DNA from: Pseudomonadota bacterium
Lineage (GTDB): Bacteria; Desulfobacterota; Desulfarculia; Desulfarculales; Desulfarculaceae
DNA length: 64,000 nt
NCBI GenBank assembly: GCA_018902755.1
Contig: JAHIQI010000049.1
Span: 4,226-68,225 of the forward strand
Direction: 5' to 3'
Shown: piece by piece, positions 16,910-24,803 of the stretch
Numbering within the stretch: position 1 is the stretch's first letter
Layout: every line of letters begins with the position of its first letter
Notes under the pieces: generated by a model
The model's database searches: none
What the model saw: the letters and a program-made list of their open reading frames with translations, nothing else
What the model was told of the DNA's origin: nothing
Position numbers and translations under genes: made by a program

Positions 16910-18126
16910 GTGGCAAAACAGATGGCCATTTTGGAGGGCGTACGCATCCTGGAGTTCGGTTGGGCCGTGGCCGGTCATCTCACCACCTCTTGGGCGAGCG
17001 GCTACGGAGCCGAGGTGATCAAGGTGGAAACCCGCACTAGGCCGGATATCATTCGTTCCTTCACTCCCTTTAAGAACGACAAGGCGGATTTGAACAACTC
17101 CCATTTCTTCGCCCGGGAGAACGCCGGCAAGAAAAGCATCACCCTGAACCTGAAGCATCCCCAGGGCCGGGAGGTGGCTCTCAGCTTGGTTGCCCGCTGC
17201 GACGTGGTGCTGGAGAGCTACACCTCCGGGGCCATGGCCAAGTTGGGCCTGGCTTACCAGGACTTGGTCCAGGTGAAATCGGACCTGATCATGCTCTCCT
17301 CGTGCATGTACGGCCAGAGCGGCGATCTGCGCTCCATGCCCGGCTACGGCATGCCGCTCACCGCCCTGTGCGGCCTGACCCACCTGACCGGTTGGCCGGA
17401 CCGGGCGCCCTGCGGGCCCTATGGGGCCTACACCGACTACCTGGTGCCTCGCCTCAACCTGCTGGCCATCGCCGCCGCCCTGGACCACCGGCAACGCACC
17501 GGCCGGGGGGTGTATATGGACGCTGCCCAGTTGGAGGCCGGGGCGCAGTTCGTGGCCCCGGTTCTGTTACAGGCGGCCCTGACCGGCGAGGCGCCCACCC
17601 GCGTGGGCAACCAAGACTCCCAGGCCGCTCCCCATGGGGTCTACCCCTGCGCGGGCAGGGACCGCTGGGTGGCCTCACCGTATTCACCGATGAGCAGTGG
17701 GAGGGCCTGGTGCGGGCCATGGGCTCGCCGGATTGGGCCTTGGACCCGGAGCTGGCCCAAGCCCAGGGCCGCCTGGCCCGGGCCGAGGAGCTGGACCAGC
17801 GTATCGCCCAGTGGACCCGCCCCCAGGAGGCCAGGGCGGTGATGGAGTTGTTGCAGGGGATGAAGGTGCCCGCCGGGGCGGCCAACGATGGCCGCGACCT
17901 GGGCCATGACCCCCAGATCGTCTTTGACGGCCACTACGCCCGGCGCGAGCATCCGGTGATGGGCCAGGTGGACTACGCGGGCCACTCGCTCACCTTTTCC
18001 GCCGCACCCCAGCGGGTGGGGCGCTCCCCCTGCCTGGGCGAGCACACCCGGGAGATTTGCCTGGGCCTGTTGGGTATGGACCAGGAGGAGTACGCCCGCC
18101 TGGAGCAGGCGGGGGCCTTGGAGTGA
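16910..18126 (+). pseudogene. CaiB/BaiF-type CoA-transferase catalytic subunit, frameshifted copy
   Basis: The frame starts at GTG 16910, two bases after the preceding stop, giving MAKQMAILEGVRILEF, which aligns to the intact gene at 23576. The catalytic-type Asp lies in GAYTDYLVPRLNLL. Between 17674 and 17675 one base is missing (GTG-GCC-TCA where the intact copy has GTG-GCC-ATC-ACG), so the frame shifts after RDRWVA. The rest continues in another frame to 18126 (EQWEGLVRAMGSP onward). Total length is 1217 bp against 1218 in the intact copy. As written it would give a 310-residue product with an unrelated tail. Confidence 0.85.
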
Positions 18127-18278
18127 AGGAGTCGCCGGGGTGAATTCAGATCGTTTCAGGACTGCTTGGCACGGGTTGGCCTGGCCCCGGCGTCTCGCTC
18201 CACCGGCGGGGTTGCCGCCGGTCGTGCCCGTCAATTTTTGCCGGCGAGCCCCGCCAGCCTTACTGGCGCAATCGGCCC

Positions 18279-18307
18279 TTGGCAGGGCCCTTTTGCGATC
18301 CTGTAAT
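18279..18307 (+). promoter_or_regulatory. Candidate promoter P1 for the fadR-TRAP operon
   Basis: TTGGCA (18279-18284) and TGTAAT (18302-18307) are spaced 17 bp, each five of six to consensus. The sequence just after (AATGTAACTAGC, 18305-18316) also occurs at the tpx promoter (9713-9724). Confidence 0.45.
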
Positions 18308-18337
18308 GTAACTAGCTTACTTTAAAGGAGAATAAAA

Positions 18338-18427
18338 GTGGTTGACATCGTGAACCCGCCTCGGTTATTCATGATAGTACGAAAGTCTGACAATCATATG
18401 GACGCACGTCCAACCCCGGGAAGGTAA
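18338..18427 (+). CDS. Possible 29-residue leader peptide
   Basis: A GTG at 18338 with AAAGGAG seven bases upstream opens a 29-codon frame (begins VDIVNPPRLFMIVRK) ending TAA at 18425-18427, only four bases before the regulator's ATG. The strong ribosome site and tight spacing suggest translational coupling with the regulator. It overlaps the P2 promoter and the palindrome, so it would be made only from P1 transcripts. No homology is recognised, and chance cannot be excluded. Confidence 0.35.
   Translation: MVDIVNPPRLFMIVRKSDNHMDARPTPGR
18342..18370 (+). promoter_or_regulatory. Candidate promoter P2 for the fadR-type gene
   Basis: A perfect TTGACA (18342-18347) is followed after 17 bp by TTATTC (18365-18370), a weak -10. 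The transcript would begin shortly before the palindrome at 18399. Confidence 0.4.
18399..18412. promoter_or_regulatory. Probable operator palindrome upstream of the GntR gene
   Basis: TGGACGCACGTCCA has perfect 6-bp arms and a 2-bp centre. It lies about 20-35 bp downstream of the P2 start point and 19 bp before the regulator's ATG. FadR-subfamily regulators bind short palindromes in such positions, so autoregulation of the operon is likely. Confidence 0.5.
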
Positions 18428-18431
18428 GAGC

Positions 18432-19172
18432 ATGAGCCAGGGAAAAGCCAGCGCCAGCCAACAGCTCTTCACCCCGGTCAAGAACAAGCGCACCTTCGAA
18501 GAGGTCTCCTCCAACATCAAGGAATTGATCTTGGACGGCACCCTCAAGGTGGGCGACCGACTCCCTCCTGAAACCCAACTGGCCCAGCAATTCAACGTGG
18601 GCCGGCAGACCATTCGAGAGGCCCTGCGCCTGCTGGAGCTGTCCGGATTCATCACCGTGCAGCGCGGCGGCGGCGGGGGCACCATCATCAAGGACACCAT
18701 CCTCCGGCGCATCAGCGACCTATTCATCGACGCCTTCCGCATGCGGCGGGTGGGCATTGAGGCCATCACTCAGGCCCGCCTGGAGGTGGAGCGCATCATC
18801 CTGGACTACGCCCTGACCAACGCCACCAAGGACGACTTGGAAAAGCTCAGGGCCAACGTGGGCCAAGCCAACAAGCTCATCAAGGCCGGACGCCTGGCCA
18901 CCGAGGCCAACGCCCAGTTCCACGGGCTCTTGGCCAAGGCCACCGGCAACCCGGTATTCGTCATGGTCCTGGAATCGATCATGGCGGTGCACCTGGACTT
19001 CCTGACCAGGGTGCCGGCCAGCCTGGAAACCTCGGAAAAGGTGGTCATGGCCCACGAGCAGCTCTTGGAGGCCATCGAGCAGGGCGACCGGGCCAAGGCC
19101 CAGAGCCTGCTGGAAGCCCACCTCACCGAGGTGCGCGAGCGCCTGCACCAGGTGGACCAGGAAGAAGCCTGA
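18432..19172 (+). CDS. FadR-subfamily GntR transcriptional regulator
   Basis: A 246-residue regulator. The winged helix-turn-helix lies at about residues 22-85 with the GntR signature LKVGDRLPPETQLAQQFNVG and RQTIREALRLLELSGFI. The C-terminal all-helical FCD domain (about residues 100-230) includes AQFHGLLAKATGNPV and the end motif EAHLTEVRERL, with metal-binding-type His residues. It is followed on the same strand by the TRAP transporter and CoA-ester genes, so it most likely senses the transported acid or its CoA ester. A stable CGCCGCC hairpin (19176-19195) separates it from dctP. Confidence 0.9.
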   Translation: MSQGKASASQQLFTPVKNKRTFEEVSSNIKELILDGTLKVGDRLPPETQLAQQFNVGRQTIREALRLLELSGFITVQRGGGGGTIIKDTILRRISDLFIDAFRMRRVGIEAITQARLEVERIILDYALTNATKDDLEKLRANVGQANKLIKAGRLATEANAQFHGLLAKATGNPVFVMVLESIMAVHLDFLTRVPASLETSEKVVMAHEQLLEAIEQGDRAKAQSLLEAHLTEVRERLHQVDQEEA

Positions 19173-19290
19173 CACCGCCGCCTCCTGTGGCGGCGACCAA
19201 AAGAAGAGCCCCAGTCGGGGGGCGAGGTCTGATGCCAAACCGGCCCGGCCGCGGCGCAACACCGTGGCGGGCCAAAAGGGAGGGAATGTC

Positions 19291-20367
19291 ATGAGGGTAA
19301 AGCTGTCCAGCATAGTGACGCTGGTATTGGCCCTGGGCCTGTGGGTGGGCCTGGGCGCGGGAGCGGCCTGGTCCGCGGATAAACCACTGGTGCTGCGCTA
19401 CGCCGCCCAGGGCGCGCCCAAGGGCGTCAGGGCCGAGGCGGTGAAGTGGTGGGCGTCCGAGATTGAAAAGCGCTCCCAGGGCAAGGTGCAGATCAAGTTC
19501 TTCTGGTCCGGCGCCCTGCTCAAACCCGGCGACGCCATGGAGGGCATCGGGGCGCGCACCGCCGACCTGGGCGGCGCCTGGGGCATCTACCACCCGGCCA
19601 AGACTCCCCTGTGGACCGTGGGCGACCCGCCTTTCAGCCATGACGACCCCTATGTGGGCCTGGCCACCATGCGCGAGATGTTCAAGAGCTACAAGCCGCT
19701 CATCGACGAGCTGGCCAAGTACAACGTCAAGGTGCTGGCCCCCTTCGTCACCGGCATGACCCAGCTGGGCACCACCAAGAAAGAGGTGTTCGTGCCCGCC
19801 GATACCGAGGGCATGAAGATCCGCTTCGCGGGCGGCCAGTGGGCCAAGTTCTGGAAGTCGGTCAACGCGGTGCCCATCAAGCTGACCCAGGGCGAGGTTT
19901 ACGAGGCCCTGATGCGCGGCACCGCCGACGCCACCCAGAGCTACTTCTTCATCCTGGAGGCCTACAAGCACTGGGACGTCATCAAGTACTACAGCGTGAT
20001 CAACGCGGGCGAGCTGTGCTCCTACGGCCTGGCCATCAACCTGCAACTGTACAACAGCTTCAGCCCAGAGCTTAAGAAGGTCTTCAACGAGGTCAGCGCC
20101 GAGTTCGTGGACCGCTATGCCAAGGGCCTCATCGACGTGCGGAAGAAGGTCATCCCCTTGGGCGAGAAGAAGGGCATGAAGTTCCTGTCCCTGAACCAGG
20201 AGCAAAGGGCCAAGTGGCTGGCCGCGGCCAAGCCCTTCATGGACGCCTGGGCCAAGGCCATGGACGAAAAGGGATTGCCGGGCACCAAGACCCAGCAGAC
20301 CTTCCTGTCCCTGGCGGACAAGTACAAGAAGCAGGTCGAGTCCAAGGGGTACCCCTGGGGCAAGTAG
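19291..20367 (+). CDS. dctP: TRAP transporter substrate-binding protein DctP
   Basis: A 358-residue periplasmic solute receptor. Residues 1 to about 29 form a signal peptide ending AAWSA. The mature part shows the DctP fold signs: an early VKWWASEIEKRSQGK helix, a GIGARTADLGG segment, the hinge KIRFAGGQWAKFWKSV, and LTQGEVYEALMRGTADA. The family binds carboxylates through an arginine in the region of the MKIRF segment. I start at ATG 19291 with AGGGAGGG upstream; a longer frame from 19264 lacks a signal sequence at its end. First gene of the dctPQM set. Confidence 0.92.
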   Translation: MRVKLSSIVTLVLALGLWVGLGAGAAWSADKPLVLRYAAQGAPKGVRAEAVKWWASEIEKRSQGKVQIKFFWSGALLKPGDAMEGIGARTADLGGAWGIYHPAKTPLWTVGDPPFSHDDPYVGLATMREMFKSYKPLIDELAKYNVKVLAPFVTGMTQLGTTKKEVFVPADTEGMKIRFAGGQWAKFWKSVNAVPIKLTQGEVYEALMRGTADATQSYFFILEAYKHWDVIKYYSVINAGELCSYGLAINLQLYNSFSPELKKVFNEVSAEFVDRYAKGLIDVRKKVIPLGEKKGMKFLSLNQEQRAKWLAAAKPFMDAWAKAMDEKGLPGTKTQQTFLSLADKYKKQVESKGYPWGK

Positions 20368-20388
20368 ACCGAGCCCTCAAGGCACGCG

Positions 20389-20420
20389 CCCGGTCCCGGA
20401 GCCCGCGCTCCGGGACCGGG
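20389..20420. other. Perfect 14-bp hairpin between dctP and dctQ
   Basis: CCCGGTCCCGGAGC (20389-20402) and GCTCCGGGACCGGG (20407-20420) enclose a 4-base loop. No U-run follows, so it should not terminate. Such intercistronic stems often protect the upstream binding-protein mRNA and lower expression of the membrane subunits. Confidence 0.7.
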
Positions 20421-20457
20421 GCACAAGCTCCGCAACCCATCGCAGGCAGGATTAACC

Positions 20458-21003
20458 GTGTCCGCCCAAGCATTCTTGGCAGGGGTTCGCCGCGTCTTTA
20501 ACCCCCTCGTGAGCCTGTTAACCGGCGTGGCGGTATTGCTCATGCTGCCCATGATGTTCCTGGTCACCGCCGACGTCATAGGCCGCTACATCTTCAACAG
20601 CCCCATACCCGCCGTGTTCGAGATAAACAGCTATTTCATCATGGTGGCGGTGGTCTTCTTCCCCTTGGCCTATGTGCAGCGCAAAAAAGAGCACGTGTTC
20701 ATCACCCTGTTCACAGAGCGCCTGTCCTCGCGGTTCAAGGCGGTGCTGGACGCCTTCTCCCTGCTCATAGGTTTCGTGGCCTACGGACTCATCGGAATCT
20801 ACAGCCTGCAGCGGGCCATCATGGCCACCGAGGTGCGCGAGTACATCTCGGGGATCATCGACATGCCGGTGTGGATCAGCAAGTGGATTATCCCCATCGG
20901 CTGCCTGGCCTTTTGCATCGAGCTGCTTTTGGACGCCCTGGAGCGGGTGCCGGTGATCATGGGCCGGGAAGATACCCAGCAGCAGGAGGCGCACCATGGA
21001 TAG
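20458..21003 (+). CDS. dctQ: TRAP transporter small membrane subunit DctQ
   Basis: A 181-residue protein with four predicted membrane helices (about residues 17-40, 54-75, 95-118 and 138-158). The DctQ-type motif FNSPIPAVFEINSYFIM lies in the first loop, and the tail is cytoplasmic. It begins with GTG at 20458 after GCAGG. Its end overlaps dctM by eight bases, which indicates coupled translation. DctQ stabilises the transport subunit and helps dock the binding protein. Confidence 0.9.
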   Translation: MSAQAFLAGVRRVFNPLVSLLTGVAVLLMLPMMFLVTADVIGRYIFNSPIPAVFEINSYFIMVAVVFFPLAYVQRKKEHVFITLFTERLSSRFKAVLDAFSLLIGFVAYGLIGIYSLQRAIMATEVREYISGIIDMPVWISKWIIPIGCLAFCIELLLDALERVPVIMGREDTQQQEAHHG

Positions 21004-22309
21004 CTGGATGGTTGGGCTCATCGGGGTGGGAGTGGTTCTGCTGCTCATCGCCTTCAGGGTGCACGTGGCCTTCGCCCTGACCATAGTTGGCGTGGCAGGC
21101 TACTGGCAGATCATGGGCTGGCAGGCCACCGGAGGGCTCTTGGGGCTCATCCCATTCAGCTTCATCGCCAACTTCATCCTGACCACCATTCCCCTGTTCC
21201 TGCTGATGGGCTATCTGGCCCACCACGCCGGGCTGACCAAGGACGTGTACAAGACCGCCCGCTACTGGCTCTCCCGGGTGCCCGGCGGCCTGGCCATCGC
21301 CTCGGTGGCCGGTTGCGCCGCCTTTGCCGCAGCCAGCGGGTCTTCCCTGGCCACGGCGGCCATGATGGGCAAGGTGGCCATCCCCGAGATGCTGGAGCAC
21401 AAGTACGACAAGGGCCTGTCCAGCGGCGCGGTGGCCGCGGCGGGCACCATCGGCTCGTTGATACCGCCCAGCATCCTCTTGATCCTCTACGGGGCGCTCA
21501 CCGAGACCTCCATCGGCCGTCTTCTGATCGCCGGTTTCATCCCCGGCGTGCTTTCGGCGCTCATCTACATGGCCATGATCCTGGTGCGGGCCATGGCCAA
21601 CAAGAAGCTGTGCCCGCCGGTGGCCGAAAGCGTCACCTGGAGGCAGCGCCTGGCCTCCCTCAAGGGCACCTGGGGCATCATCTCCCTGTTCGTGCTGGTG
21701 ATCGGGGGTATTTATTTTGGCCTGTTCACCCCCACCGAGGCGGGCGGCGTGGGCGCGGCCGGTGCCTTCGCGGTGGCCCTGATCAGCGGCAAGATCAACT
21801 GGCCCACCCTGAAAAGCTCCATGGGCGACACGGTGCGCAGCACCTCCCAGATCTTCGCCATCGCCCTGGGGGCGGTGTTCTTCACCAAGTTCATCGGCAT
21901 CAGCGACCTGCCCAACGCCATCTGCGAGAGCATTTTGGCCATGAAGGTGCACCCCATGGTGGTGCTGGCGGGCATAAGCCTGGTCTACATCCTGTTGGGC
22001 ATGTTCCTGGACTCCATCGGGGTGATGCTCCTCACCCTGCCCATCGTCTTCCCGGTGATGGACCAGCTGGGCTTCTCGCCGGTGTGGTTCGGCATCATCA
22101 TGATCAAGTACCTGGAGATCGGCCTGGTCACTCCCCCGGTGGGGCTCAACGTCTACGTGATCAAGGGCGTGGTGGGCGACACCATTCCCCTGGAAACCAT
22201 TTTCCGGGGCGTGGCCTGGTTCGTGGCCATGGACATCCTGACTCTGGCCGTGCTCATTATTTGGCCGGAGATCACGCTGTGGCTGCCTGACACCATGATG
22301 GGTAAGTAA
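20996..22309 (+). CDS. dctM: TRAP transporter large permease DctM
   Basis: A 437-residue permease with about 12 membrane segments. Family motifs are clear: FILTTIPLFLLMGYLAHHAG, the conserved AAASGSSLATAAMMG with GTIGSLIPPSILLILYG, and the C-terminal TPPVGLNVYVIKGV. DctM carries out Na+-driven uptake of the bound acid. It shares the operon with dctPQ and the CoA transferase that starts seven bases after its stop, so import and CoA activation are made from one transcript. Confidence 0.94.
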   Translation: MDSWMVGLIGVGVVLLLIAFRVHVAFALTIVGVAGYWQIMGWQATGGLLGLIPFSFIANFILTTIPLFLLMGYLAHHAGLTKDVYKTARYWLSRVPGGLAIASVAGCAAFAAASGSSLATAAMMGKVAIPEMLEHKYDKGLSSGAVAAAGTIGSLIPPSILLILYGALTETSIGRLLIAGFIPGVLSALIYMAMILVRAMANKKLCPPVAESVTWRQRLASLKGTWGIISLFVLVIGGIYFGLFTPTEAGGVGAAGAFAVALISGKINWPTLKSSMGDTVRSTSQIFAIALGAVFFTKFIGISDLPNAICESILAMKVHPMVVLAGISLVYILLGMFLDSIGVMLLTLPIVFPVMDQLGFSPVWFGIIMIKYLEIGLVTPPVGLNVYVIKGVVGDTIPLETIFRGVAWFVAMDILTLAVLIIWPEITLWLPDTMMGK

Positions 22310-22316
22310 GGGGGCC

Positions 22317-23573
22317 GTGTTGCGGCAGGACCGTCGAGTGGAGGGGGCGGCTCCGGTGGGCGCGGGATTTCTGAGCGGCTACCGGGTGCTGGAGCTGGCC
22401 GGCCAGGAGAGCCTGTTCGCGGGCAAGCTCTTGGCCGACATGGGGGCCGAGGTGATCAAGGTGGAGCCGCCCGGCGGCGATCCGGCGCGCCTGATGGGGC
22501 CCATGGCCCCGGGGGTGGACCCCGTGGAGGCCTCCCTCTTGTGGCAGGCCATGAACACCGGCAAGAAAAGCGTGATCCTGGACCTGGAGACCTACAAGGG
22601 GCGCGACCTGTTCCTGGAGCTGGCGGCCACCGCCGACGTGGTGGTGGAGGCCTACCCGCCGGGCTGCCTGGAGGATATGGGCCTGGGCTACCGGGAGCTG
22701 TGCCGGGCGCGGCCGGAGCTGGTCATGGCCTCCATCACCGCCTTTGGCGAGGACGGCCCCTACCGCGACTTCGTGGCCAGCGACCTGGTGATCTGGGCCC
22801 TTTCGGGCCTCATTTACATCTGCGGCGACCCCGACCGCCCCCCGGTGCGCATCAGCCTGCCCCAGTCCTGGCTGCACGCCGGGGCCGACGCGGCCACCGG
22901 GGCGGCCATGGCCCTGTTCCACCGGGGCCGCACCGGCCAGGGGCAGCGGGTGGTGGTCTCGGCGCTGAAGGCCCTGGAGCGGGTGGCCTACGCCGCACAC
23001 ATCCTGTGGGACGCCCGGGGCCGGGTGCTCAAGCGTCAGGGAAGCGCTCTGCGCATCCCGCCCATGGGCACCACCACTCCCCTGATCTGGCCCTGCGCCG
23101 ACGGCTTCGTGGCCTTCTACCTCTTTGGTGGGCAGATGGGCGCGGTGAGCAACCCCGCCCTTACCAAGTGGATGGACGACGAGGGCATGGGCAGCGAGTA
23201 CATGAAGGCCATGGACTGGCCCAAGTTCAGCATCGGCCACACTCCCCAGCAGGAGGTGGACCAGGGCGTGGTGGAGCCGGTGGCCGCATTTTTCGCGGCG
23301 CACACCCAGAGAGAGCTTTGGGACGAGGGGGTCAGGCGGCGGGTGATGGTCTACCCGGTCAACGACGCCTCCGGGGTCCTGGCCGAGGCCCAGCTCAAGG
23401 AACGGGGCTTCTGGGTGCGCCTGGCCCATCCCGCCTTCGAGCAGGAGCTGACCCTGCCCGGGCCTTTCGTGAAGACCGACGAGGGCCTTTGCCTGGTGCG
23501 GGGGGCCGCTCCCACCCTGGGCCAGCACAACCAGGAGATTTTGGCTCCCCTGGGCCTGGAAGGGGGGCGCTAG
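22317..23573 (+). CDS. Class III (CaiB/BaiF) CoA-transferase, non-catalytic-type subunit
   Basis: A 418-residue protein starting with GTG 22317, seven bases after dctM. The N-terminal Rossmann part has LADMGAEVIKVEPPGGDP, the CoA-binding region of the family. At the position of the catalytic Asp (four residues before the AG of the helix ending MALFHRGRTGQG) it has Trp185, so it probably cannot form the acyl-aspartyl anhydride. The adjacent gene keeps the Asp. This suggests an alpha/beta enzyme, as in benzylsuccinate and malate CoA-transferases of the same family, which use two CaiB-like subunits. The match to those systems is by organisation, not by measured identity. Confidence 0.88.
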   Translation: MLRQDRRVEGAAPVGAGFLSGYRVLELAGQESLFAGKLLADMGAEVIKVEPPGGDPARLMGPMAPGVDPVEASLLWQAMNTGKKSVILDLETYKGRDLFLELAATADVVVEAYPPGCLEDMGLGYRELCRARPELVMASITAFGEDGPYRDFVASDLVIWALSGLIYICGDPDRPPVRISLPQSWLHAGADAATGAAMALFHRGRTGQGQRVVVSALKALERVAYAAHILWDARGRVLKRQGSALRIPPMGTTTPLIWPCADGFVAFYLFGGQMGAVSNPALTKWMDDEGMGSEYMKAMDWPKFSIGHTPQQEVDQGVVEPVAAFFAAHTQRELWDEGVRRRVMVYPVNDASGVLAEAQLKERGFWVRLAHPAFEQELTLPGPFVKTDEGLCLVRGAAPTLGQHNQEILAPLGLEGGR

Positions 23574-23575
23574 GC

Positions 23576-24793
23576 ATGGAAAAGCAGACGCCCATCCTGC
23601 AAGGCGTGCGCATGGTGGAGTTCGGCTGGGCGGTGGTGGGGCCTCTCACCACCTCCTGGGCGGGCGGCTTCGGGGCCGAGGTGATCAAGGTGGAGACCCG
23701 CACCCGGCCCGACATCATCCGCTCCATGACGCCCTTCAAGGACGACAAGGTGAACCTGGACAACTCCCTGTTCTTCGGGCGGGAGAACGCCAGCAAGAAG
23801 AGCATCGCCCTGAACCTTAAGCACCCCCAGGGGAAGGAGCTGGCCCTGAAGCTGGTGGCCGGTGCCGACGTGGTGCTGGACAGCTACACCGCCGGGGTCA
23901 TGGCCAAGTGGGGCCTGGGCTACGAGGACCTGGTCAAGGTGAGGCCGGACCTGATCATGCTCAGCTCCTGCATGTACGGCCAGACCGGGGCCCTGCGCTC
24001 CATGCCCGGCTACGGTGTGCCGCTCACCGCCATCAGCGGGCTCACCTACCACTGCGGCTGGCCGGACCGCAAGCCCTGCGGCCCCTACGGCTCCTACACC
24101 GACTACCTGGTGCCTCGCCTCAATTTGCTGGCCATCGTCAGCGCCCTGGACCACCGGCGGCGCACCGGCCAAGGCGTGTACCTGGACGCGGCCCAGTTGG
24201 AGGCCAGCGTGCAGTTCGTGGCCCCGGCCCTGCTCAACTACGCCCTCACCGGGCGGGTGGCCCAGCGGGCGGGCAACCGCGACCCCGAGGCCGCGCCTCA
24301 CGGGGTTTACCCCTGCGCGGGCAAGGACCGCTGGGTGGCCATCACGGTGATGGACGACCGGCAATGGAAGGGCCTGGTGCACGCCATGGGCTCGCCGGAG
24401 TGGGCCTTGGACCCGGAGCTGGAGCGCCTGGAGGGCCGCCTGGACCGGGCCGAGGAACTGGACCAGCGCATCGCCCAGTGGACCGCCACCCGTGAGGACC
24501 ACGAGGTGATGGAGCTTTTGCAGGCGCTCCAGGTGCCCGCCGGGGTGGCCAACGACGGCCGCGACCTGGGGGAAGACCCCCAGCTGGTTTACGACCAGTA
24601 CTTCTCCCGGCGGGAGCATCCGGTGATGGGCCAGGTGGACTACGCCGCCCACTCCATGGAGTTCTCCGCCTCTCCCCAGAACGTGGAGCGCTCTCCTTGC
24701 CTTGGCGAGCACACCGAGGAGATATGCCTGGGCCTGCTGGGCCTGGGACGCGAGGAATACCAGCGCCTGGATGAACAAGGCGTTTTCAAATAG
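23576..24793 (+). CDS. Class III (CaiB/BaiF) CoA-transferase, catalytic subunit
   Basis: A 405-residue protein whose ATG lies two bases after the partner's stop. It shows WAGGFGAEVIKVETRTRPD near the N-terminus, MLSSCMYGQTG in the middle, and the catalytic-type Asp176 in GSYTDYLVPRLNLLA, followed by ALDHRRRTGQGVYLDAAQ. The end carries the family's REHPVMGQVDYAAHSMEFS. It would transfer CoA between acids through an enzyme-bound anhydride and thioester. Very similar to the broken gene at 16910. The donor and acceptor acids are not known; succinyl-CoA is a common donor in two-subunit enzymes. Confidence 0.9.
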   Translation: MEKQTPILQGVRMVEFGWAVVGPLTTSWAGGFGAEVIKVETRTRPDIIRSMTPFKDDKVNLDNSLFFGRENASKKSIALNLKHPQGKELALKLVAGADVVLDSYTAGVMAKWGLGYEDLVKVRPDLIMLSSCMYGQTGALRSMPGYGVPLTAISGLTYHCGWPDRKPCGPYGSYTDYLVPRLNLLAIVSALDHRRRTGQGVYLDAAQLEASVQFVAPALLNYALTGRVAQRAGNRDPEAAPHGVYPCAGKDRWVAITVMDDRQWKGLVHAMGSPEWALDPELERLEGRLDRAEELDQRIAQWTATREDHEVMELLQALQVPAGVANDGRDLGEDPQLVYDQYFSRREHPVMGQVDYAAHSMEFSASPQNVERSPCLGEHTEEICLGLLGLGREEYQRLDEQGVFK

Positions 24794-24803
24794 GGAGGAG
24801 CCG

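Noticed and set aside
16140..17690. Programmed frameshifting in the two CoA-transferase copies
   Set aside because: No slippery heptamer, stimulatory stem or conserved context is seen at either indel, and the intact paralogues are single frames, so mutation or sequence error is simpler.
18160..18195. Sigma-54-like TTGGCAC element upstream of the regulator
   Set aside because: The TGC half does not occur at the required 5-bp spacing, and two sigma-70 candidates lie closer.
22541..23575. A 345-codon N-terminal extension of the catalytic CoA-transferase subunit
   Set aside because: This open frame overlaps the first subunit in another frame and gives Pro/Gly/His-rich sequence; the aligned start is ATG 23576.
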